Shown here: positions 43,745-54,324 of the stretch, in pieces
How positions within the stretch are numbered: position 1 is the stretch's first letter
Layout of the letters: every line of letters starts with the position of its first letter
Origin: Gonocerus acuteangulatus
Lineage: Eukaryota; Arthropoda; Insecta; Hemiptera; Coreidae
Assembly (NCBI GenBank): GCA_946811695.1
Contig: OX328125.1
Coordinates: 94,142,760-94,206,759, forward strand
Direction of reading: 5' to 3'
DNA length: 64,000 bases
Program-made: the position numbers and the translations under genes
The notes under the pieces: generated by a model
What the model was told of the DNA's origin: nothing
Database searches by the model: none
The model's input: only the letters and a program-made list of their open reading frames with translations

Positions 43745-43924
43745 GTCGTGTTTAACGGCGTATTAACTACAGGCTATTAACGCCGGGCTATCTACAGGTT
43801 GCCACCCTTTCTTAATACCAGCATCACGTGGTCGGTCACCCATTCAAGTACTCGCCACGCCCGACTTTGCTTAACTTCGGTGATCTATGGGAACCGGTGC
43901 ATTCAAGGAAGCTATGGCCGTTGG
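43745..43924 (-). mobile_element. 5S rRNA-derived SINE (SINE3 type)
   Basis: The minus strand begins CCAACGGCCATAGCTTCC and reads GAATGCACCGGTTCCC, GATCACCGAAGTTAAGCAAA, GTCGGGCGTGGCGAGTACTT and GAATGGGTGACC. This is the arthropod 5S rRNA sequence with changes, including the pol III A box, intermediate element and C box. It then leaves 5S (GTGATGCTGGTATTAAG) into AAGGGTGGCAACCTGTAGAT, AGCCCGGCGTTAATAGCC and the tail TACGCCGTTAAACACGAC. The 3' part is shared with tRNA-headed SINEs here. Not a functional 5S gene. Confidence 0.8.
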
Positions 43925-43929
43925 CGAGA

Positions 43930-45280
43930 AGCTATTTATCATAAGTATAATTAATAAGTAAGTAAGTAAGTGTTTATTAACTTTATTCTGTTCCTTTATA
44001 ATTGGTAGGCTAGTTCCGTGGATGATCCCATGGGCTTTGCTAAGCCCGACGGGCTTCCGAGAATATCCACATCTTTCGAAGAGTCGAAGGGGGTTGGTCA
44101 TGGACTTGGCCGTTTCCACCTAGCGGGGCATACACACCTGTCACTTCATAATGGCTAGCTAAAACACACATTTTATCAATCAGCCTTCGTTGGAAATTCA
44201 CGTTCCTTCAAAAAAGAAGCTATTAGTAATCGTTTTAATGAAACATTTCTACATATTGAATAATGTTCCTCCTCCTATGAAATGTGTACATTTCTCAGGA
44301 TAAAGTGTCACTCGCAGATTTGGTGATTTAGGATTCCAAGAGAGTCTTCCACAAAGGAAGGGGAAAATTGTCGACTCTTATTTCGAACTATTCGAAAAAC
44401 GCTGCTGTAAATCTCGGATTGGCTCCTCCTGTCCCAGAACATAGACCTCTTACCCCGAAATTATAATAAGAGTTACTATAATTGCATCATGTATTTCATC
44501 AAAGATTTAAAAAAAAAAAAAAATATTAACTACTAATCTCCACGCTGAAACCTTACAATACCAGATTGAAGCCATGCTTTTACGGTGGATCTACCACTCT
44601 CTGGCGGATCAATGAAAATAAAAATAAGGAAATATAATGCTGCTTTCTATTTCAGTAAGACGTTAAGGTATTTATTTAGGGACGATTTGTAAAATATGTA
44701 TGAAATTAAATAATTAAAAATATATAGAAATCTGACTGAACAGAATATGTACCTATAGAAATTTATTGAACAGAATATGTACTTTTTTTGACCGCACTAA
44801 TATCTCCTTTTCCAAGATAGGATAACATATGAATTCATTTTCATTTTAATCATGAAGTATTGGCTTCATTCCATTAAAGGTGTTTCTTAATCTTCTGGGG
44901 AAAAAATCTAAAAATAACTGCACTGAAAATTTGTCTACATGTTCCATTTTTATCTAAGCTAACTTTAGTCAATTTTGTTTTTTTGTTTGAGGAAGAGGTA
45001 GTATTAAAACAAAAAAATATTGAAATACATCAGAGGCCCACACTTTTCTTTTATATTTTGTTAAAAATCTTGAAAACGGTGGAGAATTCGACGCAAGGGG
45101 AAGGTGTCCACCCGAGGGATTAATAAGTTTCCCTATTAAAAAAAAAGTTACACATAAATTTCGATGTAACCGTCTCAATCAGAGAAAAGACTAGAATTTT
45201 TAAGTTAATTTTTTTTTTTTTTTTTTTTTTTTAAGGTTTTTGTCACTATTGCCATTTTTGTCAAAGTTCATTTAATAGAG
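43930..45280. other. Unannotated
   Basis: Contains (AAGT)n at 43955-43970 and A/T runs. No gene recognised. Confidence 0.4.
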
Positions 45281-45286
45281 AAATGA

Positions 45287-45350
45287 CGGCGCTAATATTC
45301 AAATAGTTGATGCGCCGTTAAATAAAAAATAAATAAATAAAAAAAAATAG
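45287..45350 (+). mobile_element. SINE tail fragment
   Basis: GGCGCTAATATTCAAATAGT, TGATGCGCCGTTAAATAAAA and AAATAAATAAATAAAA: same tail family. Confidence 0.6.
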
Positions 45351-45593
45351 AGAAATGACTTTGTGTAAATAACATATTTTTGATGAATGGTCATGAGAGC
45401 TTAAGTCATTTTTTGAGCATTTTGGAGATTATGAGGTAGTATTATAGCCCAAAATCACAGCTACTGGTTGGTATTAAGGTCGTAACCCAAACTTAAAAAT
45501 TATAGCTCTACCAATTGATATTGTAGCCTTAAGGTAAGTTTATCACTTCCTTCCTAGTATTAAGGAACTTTGCTTTTGCTCTCGTCAATTCAT

Positions 45594-46449
45594 CTTTTAG
45601 CACTTTCCTCCGAAGGTATATAGCATTCAATTAGCAAACGATTGAACGAGTTCGTTAAACACCAAAATCGGTCCACCGGAAGGGGGGGTTTACCCCGAAC
45701 CCAAAACACTAATTTGACCATTTCAGCCGTAATATTTGTTATATTTCAACGAAACTTGGTATTCGTAGTGGTAATATAGAGAGAAAAGTGAGATATAAAA
45801 ATGAACTAAATCGGTTCATAAGGAGGGGGGGGGGTTTACTCCGGACCGACAATACCAATTCGCCACTACCAGCCGTGATTTTAGGTATATTTCGACGAAA
45901 CTCGGTATTCATAGTGGTAATCTACAGGTAAATATGTGTTGTAAAAATAAACTAAATCGGTTCATTAGGAGGGGGGGGGGGGTTTACTCCGGACCCAAAT
46001 TACTAATATACTCATACTGGTCGTAATTTCTGCTGGGTGAACGTGGGTAACTCATGGGAAAGAAGTGTTATAAAAATGAGCTGAATCGGTCAATCGGAAA
46101 GGGGGGTTTACCTTGTAATATATTTCAATAGAAAAGCCAGTCAGACATAGGTCCACAAAGGCGCCGCAAGGAGCGCTAGAGGGACTGTATCCGGTTCCTG
46201 CGTTAGATCAAAATACGATAATATGAGGCTTTTTGTATTTATTACGTAGTGTAGTAGGTACCATGTGTAAACATAACACTGGAAGCAAATTAATAATTTA
46301 TCAGTTACTCATTACAAAATTAAAAGAGAACTATTCATGTTTTTATTTTATTTATGTAGGATATTTTAAGCAAATTGTTCTGGAAAGCAGTCTACACTAC
46401 CCAAATTCTGAGGAAAGTGCTTAGTTATGCAGCTCCTGCGTGACGGACT
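45594..46449 (+). mobile_element. Helentron-like element HLT-1, copy D (internal deletion, no (TA)n)
   Basis: The 5' end TTTTAGCACTTTCCTCCG jumps after CGAAGG to TATATAGCATTCAATTAGCA. The first GGAAAG arm, the CATGACGG block and the microsatellite are lost. Three minisatellite units follow, the last with a deletion, then the 3' part and end GAGGAAAGTGCTTAG plus hairpin GCAG-CTC-CTGC, GACGGACTTTTT. The 63-residue frame is an interior by-product found in copies B, C and D. Confidence 0.75.
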
Positions 46450-46454
46450 TTTTG

Positions 46455-47801
46455 ACTTAAGCCCTAATGACCGCGCATCAAAGCTATATACCCACTTTTT
46501 GTGCATTACAATCATTTCAATGCCAAAAATCTAGCTCAGGAGATTATAATCCAGCTGGCATTTAAATTAGCATAACTCCAAAACTTGTTTACAAATTTGA
46601 GCTTACAGCAAATATAGAAAAAAATTGAAATCAAAATATTAAACGTGCAGACACAGTTCCTGCGAGTCAGATTAATATCATTTTTTTTAATCCAATTTAT
46701 GTAAGAGAAATTATATATTATTTAGTGGCACATCTACTCTAATAATATTGAAAACAAATCGCTAACATTTTAGATTGAGATATTGTTGGATTAGAAGCCT
46801 GTAAGAGTGATTAGATAAGAAGGTGAGGTAGGAGAGGAAGAGTGAAACAGAAAGAGACAGTGATAGATTACAGCAATCCGTCAACAGAGAAGTGCCCTTG
46901 GGATGTCCCATAATTTACTAAGACTGTATACGGGCTATGATTCTCAGCTACAGCATATATCACTTAGTTCATATTCAAGTTAGATTCATGCAACTATAGC
47001 TGCGAGAGGTTTTATCTCTTATCCTTGATAACATTGTCATAGCTGTCATCGTCAGAACGAGACGTCTATCGGTAGATATTCCACTGATATGGTGACAAAA
47101 ACTAAATATAAAAATGATCGAAGCTCATGAAATGATGTGTACTGAAACATCTTAAATGTTAAGTGGATTTGATAAGAAACCAAATAAAATGACTCATTTT
47201 AGAAGATGAAATAATAAAAAAAAATGAAATTCGTTGTTAAAAAACAATACAAATTTACTAATAAGACACACAATATTTTCCACTCAACAAAAGTGGCTGT
47301 TATGTTTCTTTTTTTTTTTTTCAGGAAAAGTGATTGAGAAAAATGCAATTCGATTATCACTGCCACATTTAAACGTGGAAGATGTGGAAAGGTAAATTAA
47401 ATTAAGTAAGTACATACTCAAGTCAATTAAATTGTGTAATGGAAAAATAATATAGACTACTCTTTCTAAATAAACATATATACATAATAAAGTGACACAA
47501 ATCAAAAAATGCCTCCCTTCCGTTAACACAAAATTTTATGACACCTTACTGTAAGACGCCGCTTTCGCCACTCTTTCTTTCATCTCCAAAGTAGTCTGTC
47601 CATTGGGTGGTCCAGAACCTCCCCCCTCACCAACTCCCTACCCATAAGTTGCCCTGTATCCACAGTCAGAAATGATCCCGCATCTGTGAGGTATAGTTCT
47701 CAACCTTCCCATCGGTAAGCCCATCTTGTTATTCTTATATCTGTTCTCCTAATAATCTAAGCACTACTATAGCACACCGTTGTTCTAGCTGTGTCTGTGT
47801 C

Positions 47802-47810
<9 letters not shown>
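46455..47810. other. Unannotated
   Basis: An orphan HLT-2-type 3' end (CACAGTTCCTGCGAGTCAGA) at 46651. Otherwise AT-rich with no gene. Confidence 0.4.
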
Positions 47811-47872
<62 letters not shown>

Positions 47873-47915
47873 ATATGTATATAGTAGTATTAAATCTGTC
47901 CTACTTGTTTTTACA

Positions 47916-47954
47916 GCCCTGATGAAGGCTTGAAGTTCAAGCCGAAACGTCGGC
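47916..47954 (+). ncRNA. Hammerhead ribozyme motif (PLE type), conserved core
   Basis: Stem I GCC (47916-47918) pairs with GGC (47952-47954). Core CTGATGA is at 47919-47925. Stem II GGCTTG/CAAGCC has an AAGTT loop. GAAAC (47944-47948) is directly followed by GTC. Stem III is almost absent, as in Penelope-element hammerheads, which are thought to act as dimers; ACGT in GAAACGTC is self-complementary. It continues into GTGACCGAACCCCGACAATC, the PLE repeat of the 58.1-58.4 kb palindrome. Confidence 0.75.
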
Positions 47955-48227
47955 ACAATAAGAAGCCCGAAGAAGTGACCGAACCCCGACAATCCGGTCA
48001 TTATCAACGGTCAACGATATCCTCTCAATGGACAAATCAAAAAAGACTTCAGCTCCAAATCCTTTATTCCCTGTTTTATGTGTTTCACGCTCTTAGGCGG
48101 AATTTATTAACTAAAAACATTTCTGGTCTAATCGGTAAAAATATTGACTCGGTCAGGGTTAGTAGGAGGTTTATTCCTTGGACTTTTTATAATTTCTACA
48201 GATGTGACCAGAACTATTTGTAGTTAT

Positions 48228-48290
48228 GAGCTCCTGATGAAGGCGTAAAACATGTAGAGTATCGAATAAAGGGTTTGGAGCAGAAGTAAT
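48228..48290 (+). ncRNA. Hammerhead remnant with stem II lost
   Basis: GAGCTCCTGATGAAGGCGTA, then AAAACATGTAGAGTATCG. The core CTGATGA and the CTC/GAG stem I remain, but the 3' arm of stem II and the G of GAAAC are missing. Followed by GAATAAAGGG. Confidence 0.45.
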
Positions 48291-48294
48291 AATG

Positions 48295-49740
48295 TCTTTC
48301 TATTATTGACCTCAGACATATTTAAGTGAATTTAGTAATATTTAAGGTTTTAATAAGCATAATAATTTATTTAAACTAAATATTTTTGGATTGCATTATA
48401 TACAGATTTAGATCCTCCAGAGTTTGGTTTTAGTTTGGCGGAGAAGATGGAATGACGTGCGACGTGTAAATGATTGGAATTGGAGCTATGAGCCCTTAAT
48501 GGGGTTGTTGCTCGAAAACTAAAGAGAACCATCTGAAACGGTTAGATAAAACCGATTTCTCAAATACCAAAAGAAGCATAAAATGAAGCTCTAGGCGCAA
48601 ATACAGAAAGAAACCTTAGTCAATGTTTTCATCATGTAAATTATATCAAATATATAGGTACTCACTTCAGCGCAAAATAGAATAAAAGAAAGTTCATATC
48701 TGTTTTCTCTGGTTACCTGTGAACAAAAAAAAAAATTAATGAAAATGCAGGAACATATAATAGCTATGAACAATTTAAGGAGAAAAGAAAATTTATATAT
48801 TTTGTCTTGAGAGATAGATAAACCTTTCTTTAAAAAAATAGCCTTGGTCCGCTTGAAGCTACCCCGCTAGGATTTTGTTCTCGTTTAAGTCTAGTTTTAA
48901 ACAATTCTTTTGGAAATCCTTCGAATCGGGCGAAACATCACGAAAAATGAACACAAAAAGGAGATATTTAACCTTTAGACTAAAACAAGAAAATCAATAA
49001 TAAAAATCAATTAATAATTAGCTTTTATAAAAAGAAAGAAATAGATACAATTTTAAATGGGATAATAATGCAAAATACAATGAAACAATAATAAAAACAA
49101 TGAAGTTTATATTAATCAGATGTTCTATACCTAATATCTATATTTAATTCTAAACATCATGTTTAAATAATAGGTAACATCTGTCGAAAGTAATGGAAGG
49201 CCTGTGGATCAGTTAATCCGTTTTTGTGCAGCCTGAAAATACACGTGATATAGTTTAGTATTCTCCAAGAAAATATACTGTAGCTTGAAAAATACATTCT
49301 ATAGTCAATGTTTTATTTATTTAAATTGAATTATCTTATTACAACTACTATTACAATTCATGAACTTTAGAACTGAATGAGGTTCAAATAGTTTCATTAA
49401 TGGCGATAAGATTGTTTCTCAATCAATCTATTTTCTTCGAAAATAATTAGTACATTTGCAAATTATTTCTTTCAGATATTATTCAGTAAGTTGCCTAATG
49501 ATTGAACTTCATGAATATTAGTTTGTACTGAGTTTATTTGAATTGTATTTATAAAAACATGAGTGATGAGAAATTCTCTTGATTTCTATATTCATAAGAT
49601 GCAACCTTGCTCCAGTATCCATTAGAAATAGTAATATCATAGTCTCCGTTTTTAGTAAACATGTTGTCGACCGTTTGTATTGAGAGGGTGTATAATTTAT
49701 TTATTTATTAAATTTTAATGTCCATTTATTATTAATTACG
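48295..49740. other. Unannotated
   Basis: AT-rich. No exon or element recognised. Confidence 0.4.
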
Positions 49741-49744
49741 AATT

Positions 49745-49915
49745 TTAGGATGGGTTATCTATAGGTTACCACCCTTTTCTAGCCAGGATAGGGTTGATGC
49801 CTTATCTTTTTTCTAAAGAAATGCCACCACCCCTAGTGGGAATCGAACCCACTACGCTTTAGCACGGAGTGTTAAGTGCTCACGCCTTAACACTCACGGC
49901 CACCGGTGCTCCTAG
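49745..49915 (-). mobile_element. tRNA-Ser-like SINE
   Basis: The minus strand begins AGGAGCACCGGTGGCCGTGA. It has GTGTTAAGGCG (A-box region), a long variable arm and GTGGGTTCGATTCCCACTAG (B box), as in tRNA-Ser. The body is CATCAACCCTATCCTGGCTA, AAAAGGGTGGTAACCTATAG and an AATAAATAAATAAAT tail. The AGGGTGG.AACCT.TAGATA part is common with the 5S-derived SINE. Confidence 0.75.
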
Positions 49916-49967
49916 ATGTACAATTCCTCAAAATTTAGTCTCCGCGGTACGATGTTTTCTCTTCCAT

Positions 49968-50010
49968 AGACCTGAAGATGACTTGTAATTCAAGCCGAAA
50001 CGTTGGTAAA
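49968..50010 (+). ncRNA. Hammerhead-like PLE motif, partly decayed
   Basis: CTGAAGA (49972-49978), stem II GACTTG/CAAGCC with one mismatch, and GAAAC at 49997-50001 followed by GTT. Downstream TTTTAGTTATAAAATGTAGT and TGACCTAACCCCGATCATCT match the PLE repeat of 58.3 kb. Confidence 0.5.
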
Positions 50011-50289
50011 TAAATATCACGCATTTTAGTTATAAAATGTAGTTTTATTCAACACATGACCTAACCCCGATCATCTACACCTTTTCAGTACCTGTTTAAT
50101 TTGTATTTTAATATTTTTCAGACATTATTGAACGTTTTTAAATTCATTAAAATATGACTTTTATCTTGACAGCAATGTTTTATTGTCCTTAAACCACAAA
50201 GAATTCGATATTTGTACCACTAAATATTATTAAATGTTAAAACTGTACATTCATACTTTATTAAAACTTTACTGACTGACATATAACAA

Positions 50290-50420
50290 AATAAACGTTA
50301 AGCAAAGATGGAATAGTTGGGATTCGGCTTAAAAAAAAACAAAACCTGAATACGATTTTTGTGAAAAATCTATATTCAGGACGTTTCGGGTACTCTTTGG
50401 TAGTTTTCGACAGCTAAAAT
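50290..50420. repeat. PLE-type terminal fragment
   Basis: GGAATAGTTGGGATTCGGCT, TATATTCAGGACGTTTCGGG and CTTTGGTAGTTTTCGACAGC. The minus strand shows a degraded hammerhead-like CTG...GAAACGTCC. Same family as 13100, 53415 and 58720. Confidence 0.5.
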
Positions 50421-50589
50421 GACAAAAAACAAAGAAAAACAGAAATTAATACACAGAAAAAAGGTTTACCAGTAAGATAAATGACAGGTCTATAAATACA
50501 ATTCAACTTATTATAAAAGAACAATTTGTTGTTAAATTATTAGAACAATTATGGTATTAATAAACATGTAAAGTGAAAATTAGTTTATA

Positions 50590-51166
50590 TCTAGAAATTA
50601 GTTCTAGAAAAACAATAGAAACAAAAAATATTTTTACTGAGATGTATACAAGTAAATCGGTGCGAATACTAATATTAATTAATTTTTAACAGAGAAATAA
50701 GATGTGTTACACATACACCTGAATAAAAACAATATAAATTGCAAAACAGACAAACAAGGTATTTCTCCTATGTACGCTAATATTTTTCACAAACTCTCCC
50801 GACCTCCCACTTAGTATTTTCCCATGCCTCTTGCGTATCCTTCCATAAACACCTTTTTCTCCTTTCCTGTCATAAAATGTCATAAAACGCTTTTGATCCC
50901 TAGCGACCTCCTCCCACCACTTTTGTTTTCAGTTACATATACCCTGGAAGATCCCAGTTTTCTTATATACTTCCACTATGGTTACTTAAGTGTTAACTTA
51001 GGTCTTCCTGTGCCTCCCGGCACTTTCATTGGTATGTAGTACCTTATTTCTCTGTTAAAAATTAATTACTATTAGTATTAGCACTTTACGATTTACTTGT
51101 ATACATCTCAGTAAACATTTTTTTTTTTTGTTTCTATTGTTTTTCTAGAATTAATTTCTAGATACA
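50590..51166. repeat. Inverted repeat, arms about 115 bp, spacer about 345 bp
   Basis: The left arm contains TTCTAGAAAAACAATAGAAA, TACTGAGATGTATACAAGTA and TTAACAGAGAAATAAG. The right arm (51045-51166) contains the complements. The spacer (CCTCCCACTTAGTATTTTCC onward) is CT-rich. It might be a pair of PLE/LINE termini or a fold-back element; no target duplication was found. Confidence 0.7.
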
Positions 51167-51223
51167 CACTAATGTTACCAGGCACCTGAAAAGTTTACGA
51201 TTCTCGTCGAGAAGGATCTAGTT

Positions 51224-51657
51224 CAACAGTATAAATATACTGTAGTCATACCAGTTGGTGGAGACCGTACAGACTGGCATCTGTGCGAGTACCGATACCA
51301 GTGACGACGGTCTCCACCAAGAGGTATGACAACAGTATAAATATACTATAGTCATACCTGTTGGTGGAGACCGTACAGACTGGCATCTGTGCGAGTACCG
51401 ATACCAGTGACGACGGTCTCCACCAAGAGGTATGACAACAGTATAAATATACTATAGTCATACCTGTTGGTGGAGACCGTACAGACTGGCATCTGTGCGA
51501 GTACCGATACCAGTGACGACGGTCTCCACCAAGAGGTATGACAACAGTATAAATATACTATAGTCATACCTGTTGGTGGAGACCGTACAGACTGGCATCT
51601 GTGCGAGTACCGATACCAGTGACGACGGTCTCCACCAAGAGGTATGACAACAGTATA
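51224..51657. repeat. Tandem array, 106-bp unit, 4.1 copies, each unit palindromic
   Basis: Units begin at 51224, 51330, 51436 and 51542 (CAACAGTATAAATATACT). Within each, GTCATACC..GTTGGTGGAGACCG pairs with CGGTCTCCACC...GGTATGAC, giving a 20-bp-arm hairpin around ACAGACTGGCATCTGTGCGA. The copies are nearly identical, indicating recent expansion. The 71-residue frames are artefacts, since 106 is not a multiple of three. Confidence 0.93.
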
Positions 51658-51659
51658 CT

Positions 51660-52450
51660 TACTGGCGGACCTAACCCCTTAGATTATTTGCATAAATGTA
51701 TCTTGAAATTGGGAGATGTTCTCGAAGGAAATGATAATAACCTCCAGTAAAGTGTTTATTAAAATGGGCACTCAAGACAATGCGGAGTGATGATGATGAC
51801 GCCATCGTCGTTGCTAATTAATTTCGGAGGACATGCACGGCCGAAATCATTTCATTGTCCCCAAAACAATTATGCGTCAAAAGACCTAATTTTAAAATTG
51901 AGTTGGTATACTCGATCTGAACAAAATATCATTCAAAAGACTTTTTGTTTTTCACCTTTTGGTAAAAAACTATATAATTTTTCCTTAATCGCTTTGTTAT
52001 TTAATACTATTTGGTAACATTTAATATCTGTCCTTTATCATGCAAAAACTCTCACCAATTCTTTTGTGTTAGTATCAAATGTACTGAATGTTCTGTTCCA
52101 TTAACTCAACAAAAAGAGAGTATCTTTTATGCAAGGTGAAGGTGAGAGTGGGGAAGGATCAATGGATTCTGGAAGTAACTGGCAGGATTTGCTCCCCAAA
52201 AATTGTTTAAAACATTAACTTATATTTGCAAACCAAATAAAAGTAAAACCAAGAATAAGGAGGAATTTTCTCCTATGTCACTAATACCAATACAAATACA
52301 ATTTATGATGTAGGTATATAATAATACAATATAGTGTATTATTATATACGTTATAAATTGGGTATTCATTATCAAAGCGGAAAAAGTCGGGGCTCAGAAA
52401 CATTAATTGAATTAAACTACATTTTAAATAAAAAACATAGTTTGTATTTT
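51660..52450. other. Unannotated
   Basis: No gene. A decayed PLE motif (TTTCGGCTTCACTTTCAATG, minus) is at 52460-52495. Confidence 0.4.
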
Positions 52451-52634
52451 TTGCTGACATTTCGGCTTCACTTTCAATGCTTCATCTGAGGAATGAGGAG
52501 AGGAAGAACTGATATGACTACAACATTTTATATCACTGAAATATCCATTAATGTAGCAACTTCGAATTCAGCCTGGATGCAAAAAGACAACTCGTAATAC
52601 CTACAGCAAAAACTGAAGCTTATGGCAAGCTCGT

Positions 52635-53040
52635 GATTTGATGCGTTAGGCCTTGTTTCGAAGCTAAACTAAAGCCTTCACTTGAAAATATAGCACAGCT
52701 AAATCGAGAATAGAAGCAATTCTAAGAACATGATAACCATCCCAACTAGTTAATTTCTACCACTGATTAGATTTCCCAACTTCTACGAAACACAATATAG
52801 TACTTCTATAATTAAAGTCATCGCGGAGGTGTTGATAATAACTAACTACACTCCCAGTTACCAGGGATTAACTATTAAAGTCATCGCGGAGGTGTTGATA
52901 ATAACTAACTACACTCCCAGTTACCAGGGATTAACTATTAAAGTCATCGCGGAGGTGTTGATAATAACTAACTACACTCCCAGTTACCAGGGATTAATTA
53001 TTAAATGCATCAATCTGTCTCATATAGTGCAGAAAGTTTA
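52635..53040. repeat. Duplicated segment with 63-bp triplication
   Basis: Aligns with 55975-56260 at about 96% identity. The 63-bp unit (ATTAAAGTCATCGCGGAGGT ... CCAGGGATTAACT) is present three times (52811-53000) but only once, shortened, in the other copy. The repeated LIITNYTPSYQG peptide of the plus frame results from the 63-bp period and is not considered a gene. Confidence 0.88.
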
Positions 53041-53044
53041 TTAA

Positions 53045-53480
53045 TTCAAGAAGTGGAGGCACGGCTAAAAGAATTGCTAAAATTGGCTGAATATTAGCAA
53101 TCCTATTCCATCAATTACAATTCTAAAATAAAATAGTTATATGGATTTCTCGAACGTGAAGTCAAACCATCAGAGAGTAACATTGCGAATAAAAAACGGA
53201 AAAACATTTTGAGCAATGCGACAGCTCCTGGGAATATAAAAATATTTGCACCCTTTGTTATAACCTATTACCTAGCTCTCTCAATTATTACAGCAAAATA
53301 AATAAAAACAAGCTCAATCGGGAGAGTGCTGATGCGGTTTTGCTATTTTTCACAATACATCACTCTTTTTAGTGACCAGAAGCAGATAGTTAGCCGCCGG
53401 CCTGATAATAAGTCAAGGAATATTTGGGATTCAGCTAAACTACAAAATAGATTGAAGAAGTCAGATTTTTGGGGGGAAAA
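53045..53480. other. Unannotated, ending in a PLE-type fragment
   Basis: From 53410, GGAATATTTGGGATTCAGCT starts the PLE terminal repeat also seen at 13100 and 50290. Confidence 0.4.
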
Positions 53481-53489
53481 AATGTAATT

Positions 53490-53535
53490 TTAAACGTTTC
53501 AGCATGGTTTTTGGCAGCATTCTTCAGGAAGAAAT
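53490..53535 (-). ncRNA. Hammerhead-like motif with conserved CTGAAGA and GAAAC
   Basis: The minus strand shows CTGAAGA (53527-53521), then ATGCTGCCAAAAACCATGCT, then GAAAC (53500-53496) and GTTT. Stem II can only pair imperfectly. A second member is at 58655-58690 (CTGAAGA, then AAGCTGCCAAAGATCACGCT and GAACGTCC, one A short). Confidence 0.4.
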
Positions 53536-53579
53536 TTATTTTATATACGGTCCCCTAAATCCATGGATTCCATTGTATA

Positions 53580-53855
53580 TTTGTTACGAAATATCAAAAT
53601 GTATCAATAAACGCGCCTATCGCTTTACCAATGGCACTAGGGATATGAACGGAACGCGTGAAGATGACGCAGTTCCTACGAGTCGGATTTTTTTCTTTTT
53701 TATTTGGCGGAACCTTTACTTTAAGTGATTTTGTAAATTTCGGTTGCCTCGTGAGTAGAGGAAGTATTTCTAAATAATATTTTATTAAGAGACAAGAGAA
53801 AAATTTGACTATACATTTCTCAAATATCACGAAAACGGCTAAGAAAAGGAATTTA
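53580..53855 (+). mobile_element. HLT-2 3' end followed by a shared downstream unit
   Basis: GGATATGAACGGAACGCGTG, AAGATGACGCAGTTCCTACG and AGTCGGATTTTTTT form the HLT-2 terminus. Beyond it, GGCGGAACCTTTACTTTAAG, TTTCGGTTGCCTCG and AATATTTTATTAAGAG match the sequence following the 3' end at 57440. The unit is split by the SINE at 53857 and continues at 54232-54320. Confidence 0.65.
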
Positions 53856-53856
53856 A

Positions 53857-54218
53857 GGGGACGAGGTTAGCTCAGTGGTAGAGCACTCGACTAATGAACT
53901 GGAGGACCAGGTTCAAAACCCGAGCGCGCACTAAAGATTTTTTCTTCTAGTGCTGCCGTTCGAGGGTTGGATTTGGGGTCCCAGATCGTCCCTAGGCTCA
54001 CCCAGCCTTTAATTAATTTAATTAATAATGGGTACCTTGGGTGCTAATGACTCTAGCAGTCGAAGCAGCCAAGGGGAAAATCGGGCGGCCGGTGCATAGT
54101 GTTGACCACAATATCTCCCTAGTGTGCGTTATGGTCAAGAATCAGATACCTCTACAGTATCTGCCCCTCTGGGCCCTTGTGGCCAGTTACGGGACTGATT
54201 TTAAAAAGAATTTTTTTA
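53857..54218 (+). mobile_element. SINE-A, full length, perfect 13-bp TSD
   Basis: AAAAGGAATTTAA flanks both ends (53844-53856, 54219-54231). The head GGGGACGAGGTTAGCTCAGT has A box TAGCTCAGTGGTAGAGC and B box AGGTTCAAAACCCGAGCG. The body reads CCGTTCGAGGGTTGGATTTG, GGTCCCAGATCGTCCCTAGG, CTCACCCAGCCTTTAATTAA, AAATCGGGCGGCCGG and GCCCCTCTGGGCCCTTGTGG, then a T/A-rich end. It inserted by target-primed reverse transcription into the HLT-2-derived unit. The 68-residue frame inside is not a gene. Confidence 0.95.
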
Positions 54219-54324
54219 AAAAGGAATTTAATCATTCAAAACGCTAATAAATTTCCTGTTTTGACAACATAATCTCCTATTTTGACACGAATTAAAAATA
54301 TTGTGTTTAAAACTTAGTTTTACG

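Noticed and set aside
43745..43924. Functional 5S rRNA gene
   Set aside because: It departs from 5S at several conserved positions and runs into a SINE body and tail without a terminator, so it is a 5S-derived SINE.
51246..51567. Two overlapping 71-residue minus frames with repeated peptide
   Set aside because: Created by the 106-bp tandem array. The period is not a multiple of three, so no continuous repeat protein exists.
52829..53044. Frame with three LIITNYTPSYQG repeats
   Set aside because: The 63-bp period keeps the frame open by chance. The homologous copy at 55975 has no comparable frame.
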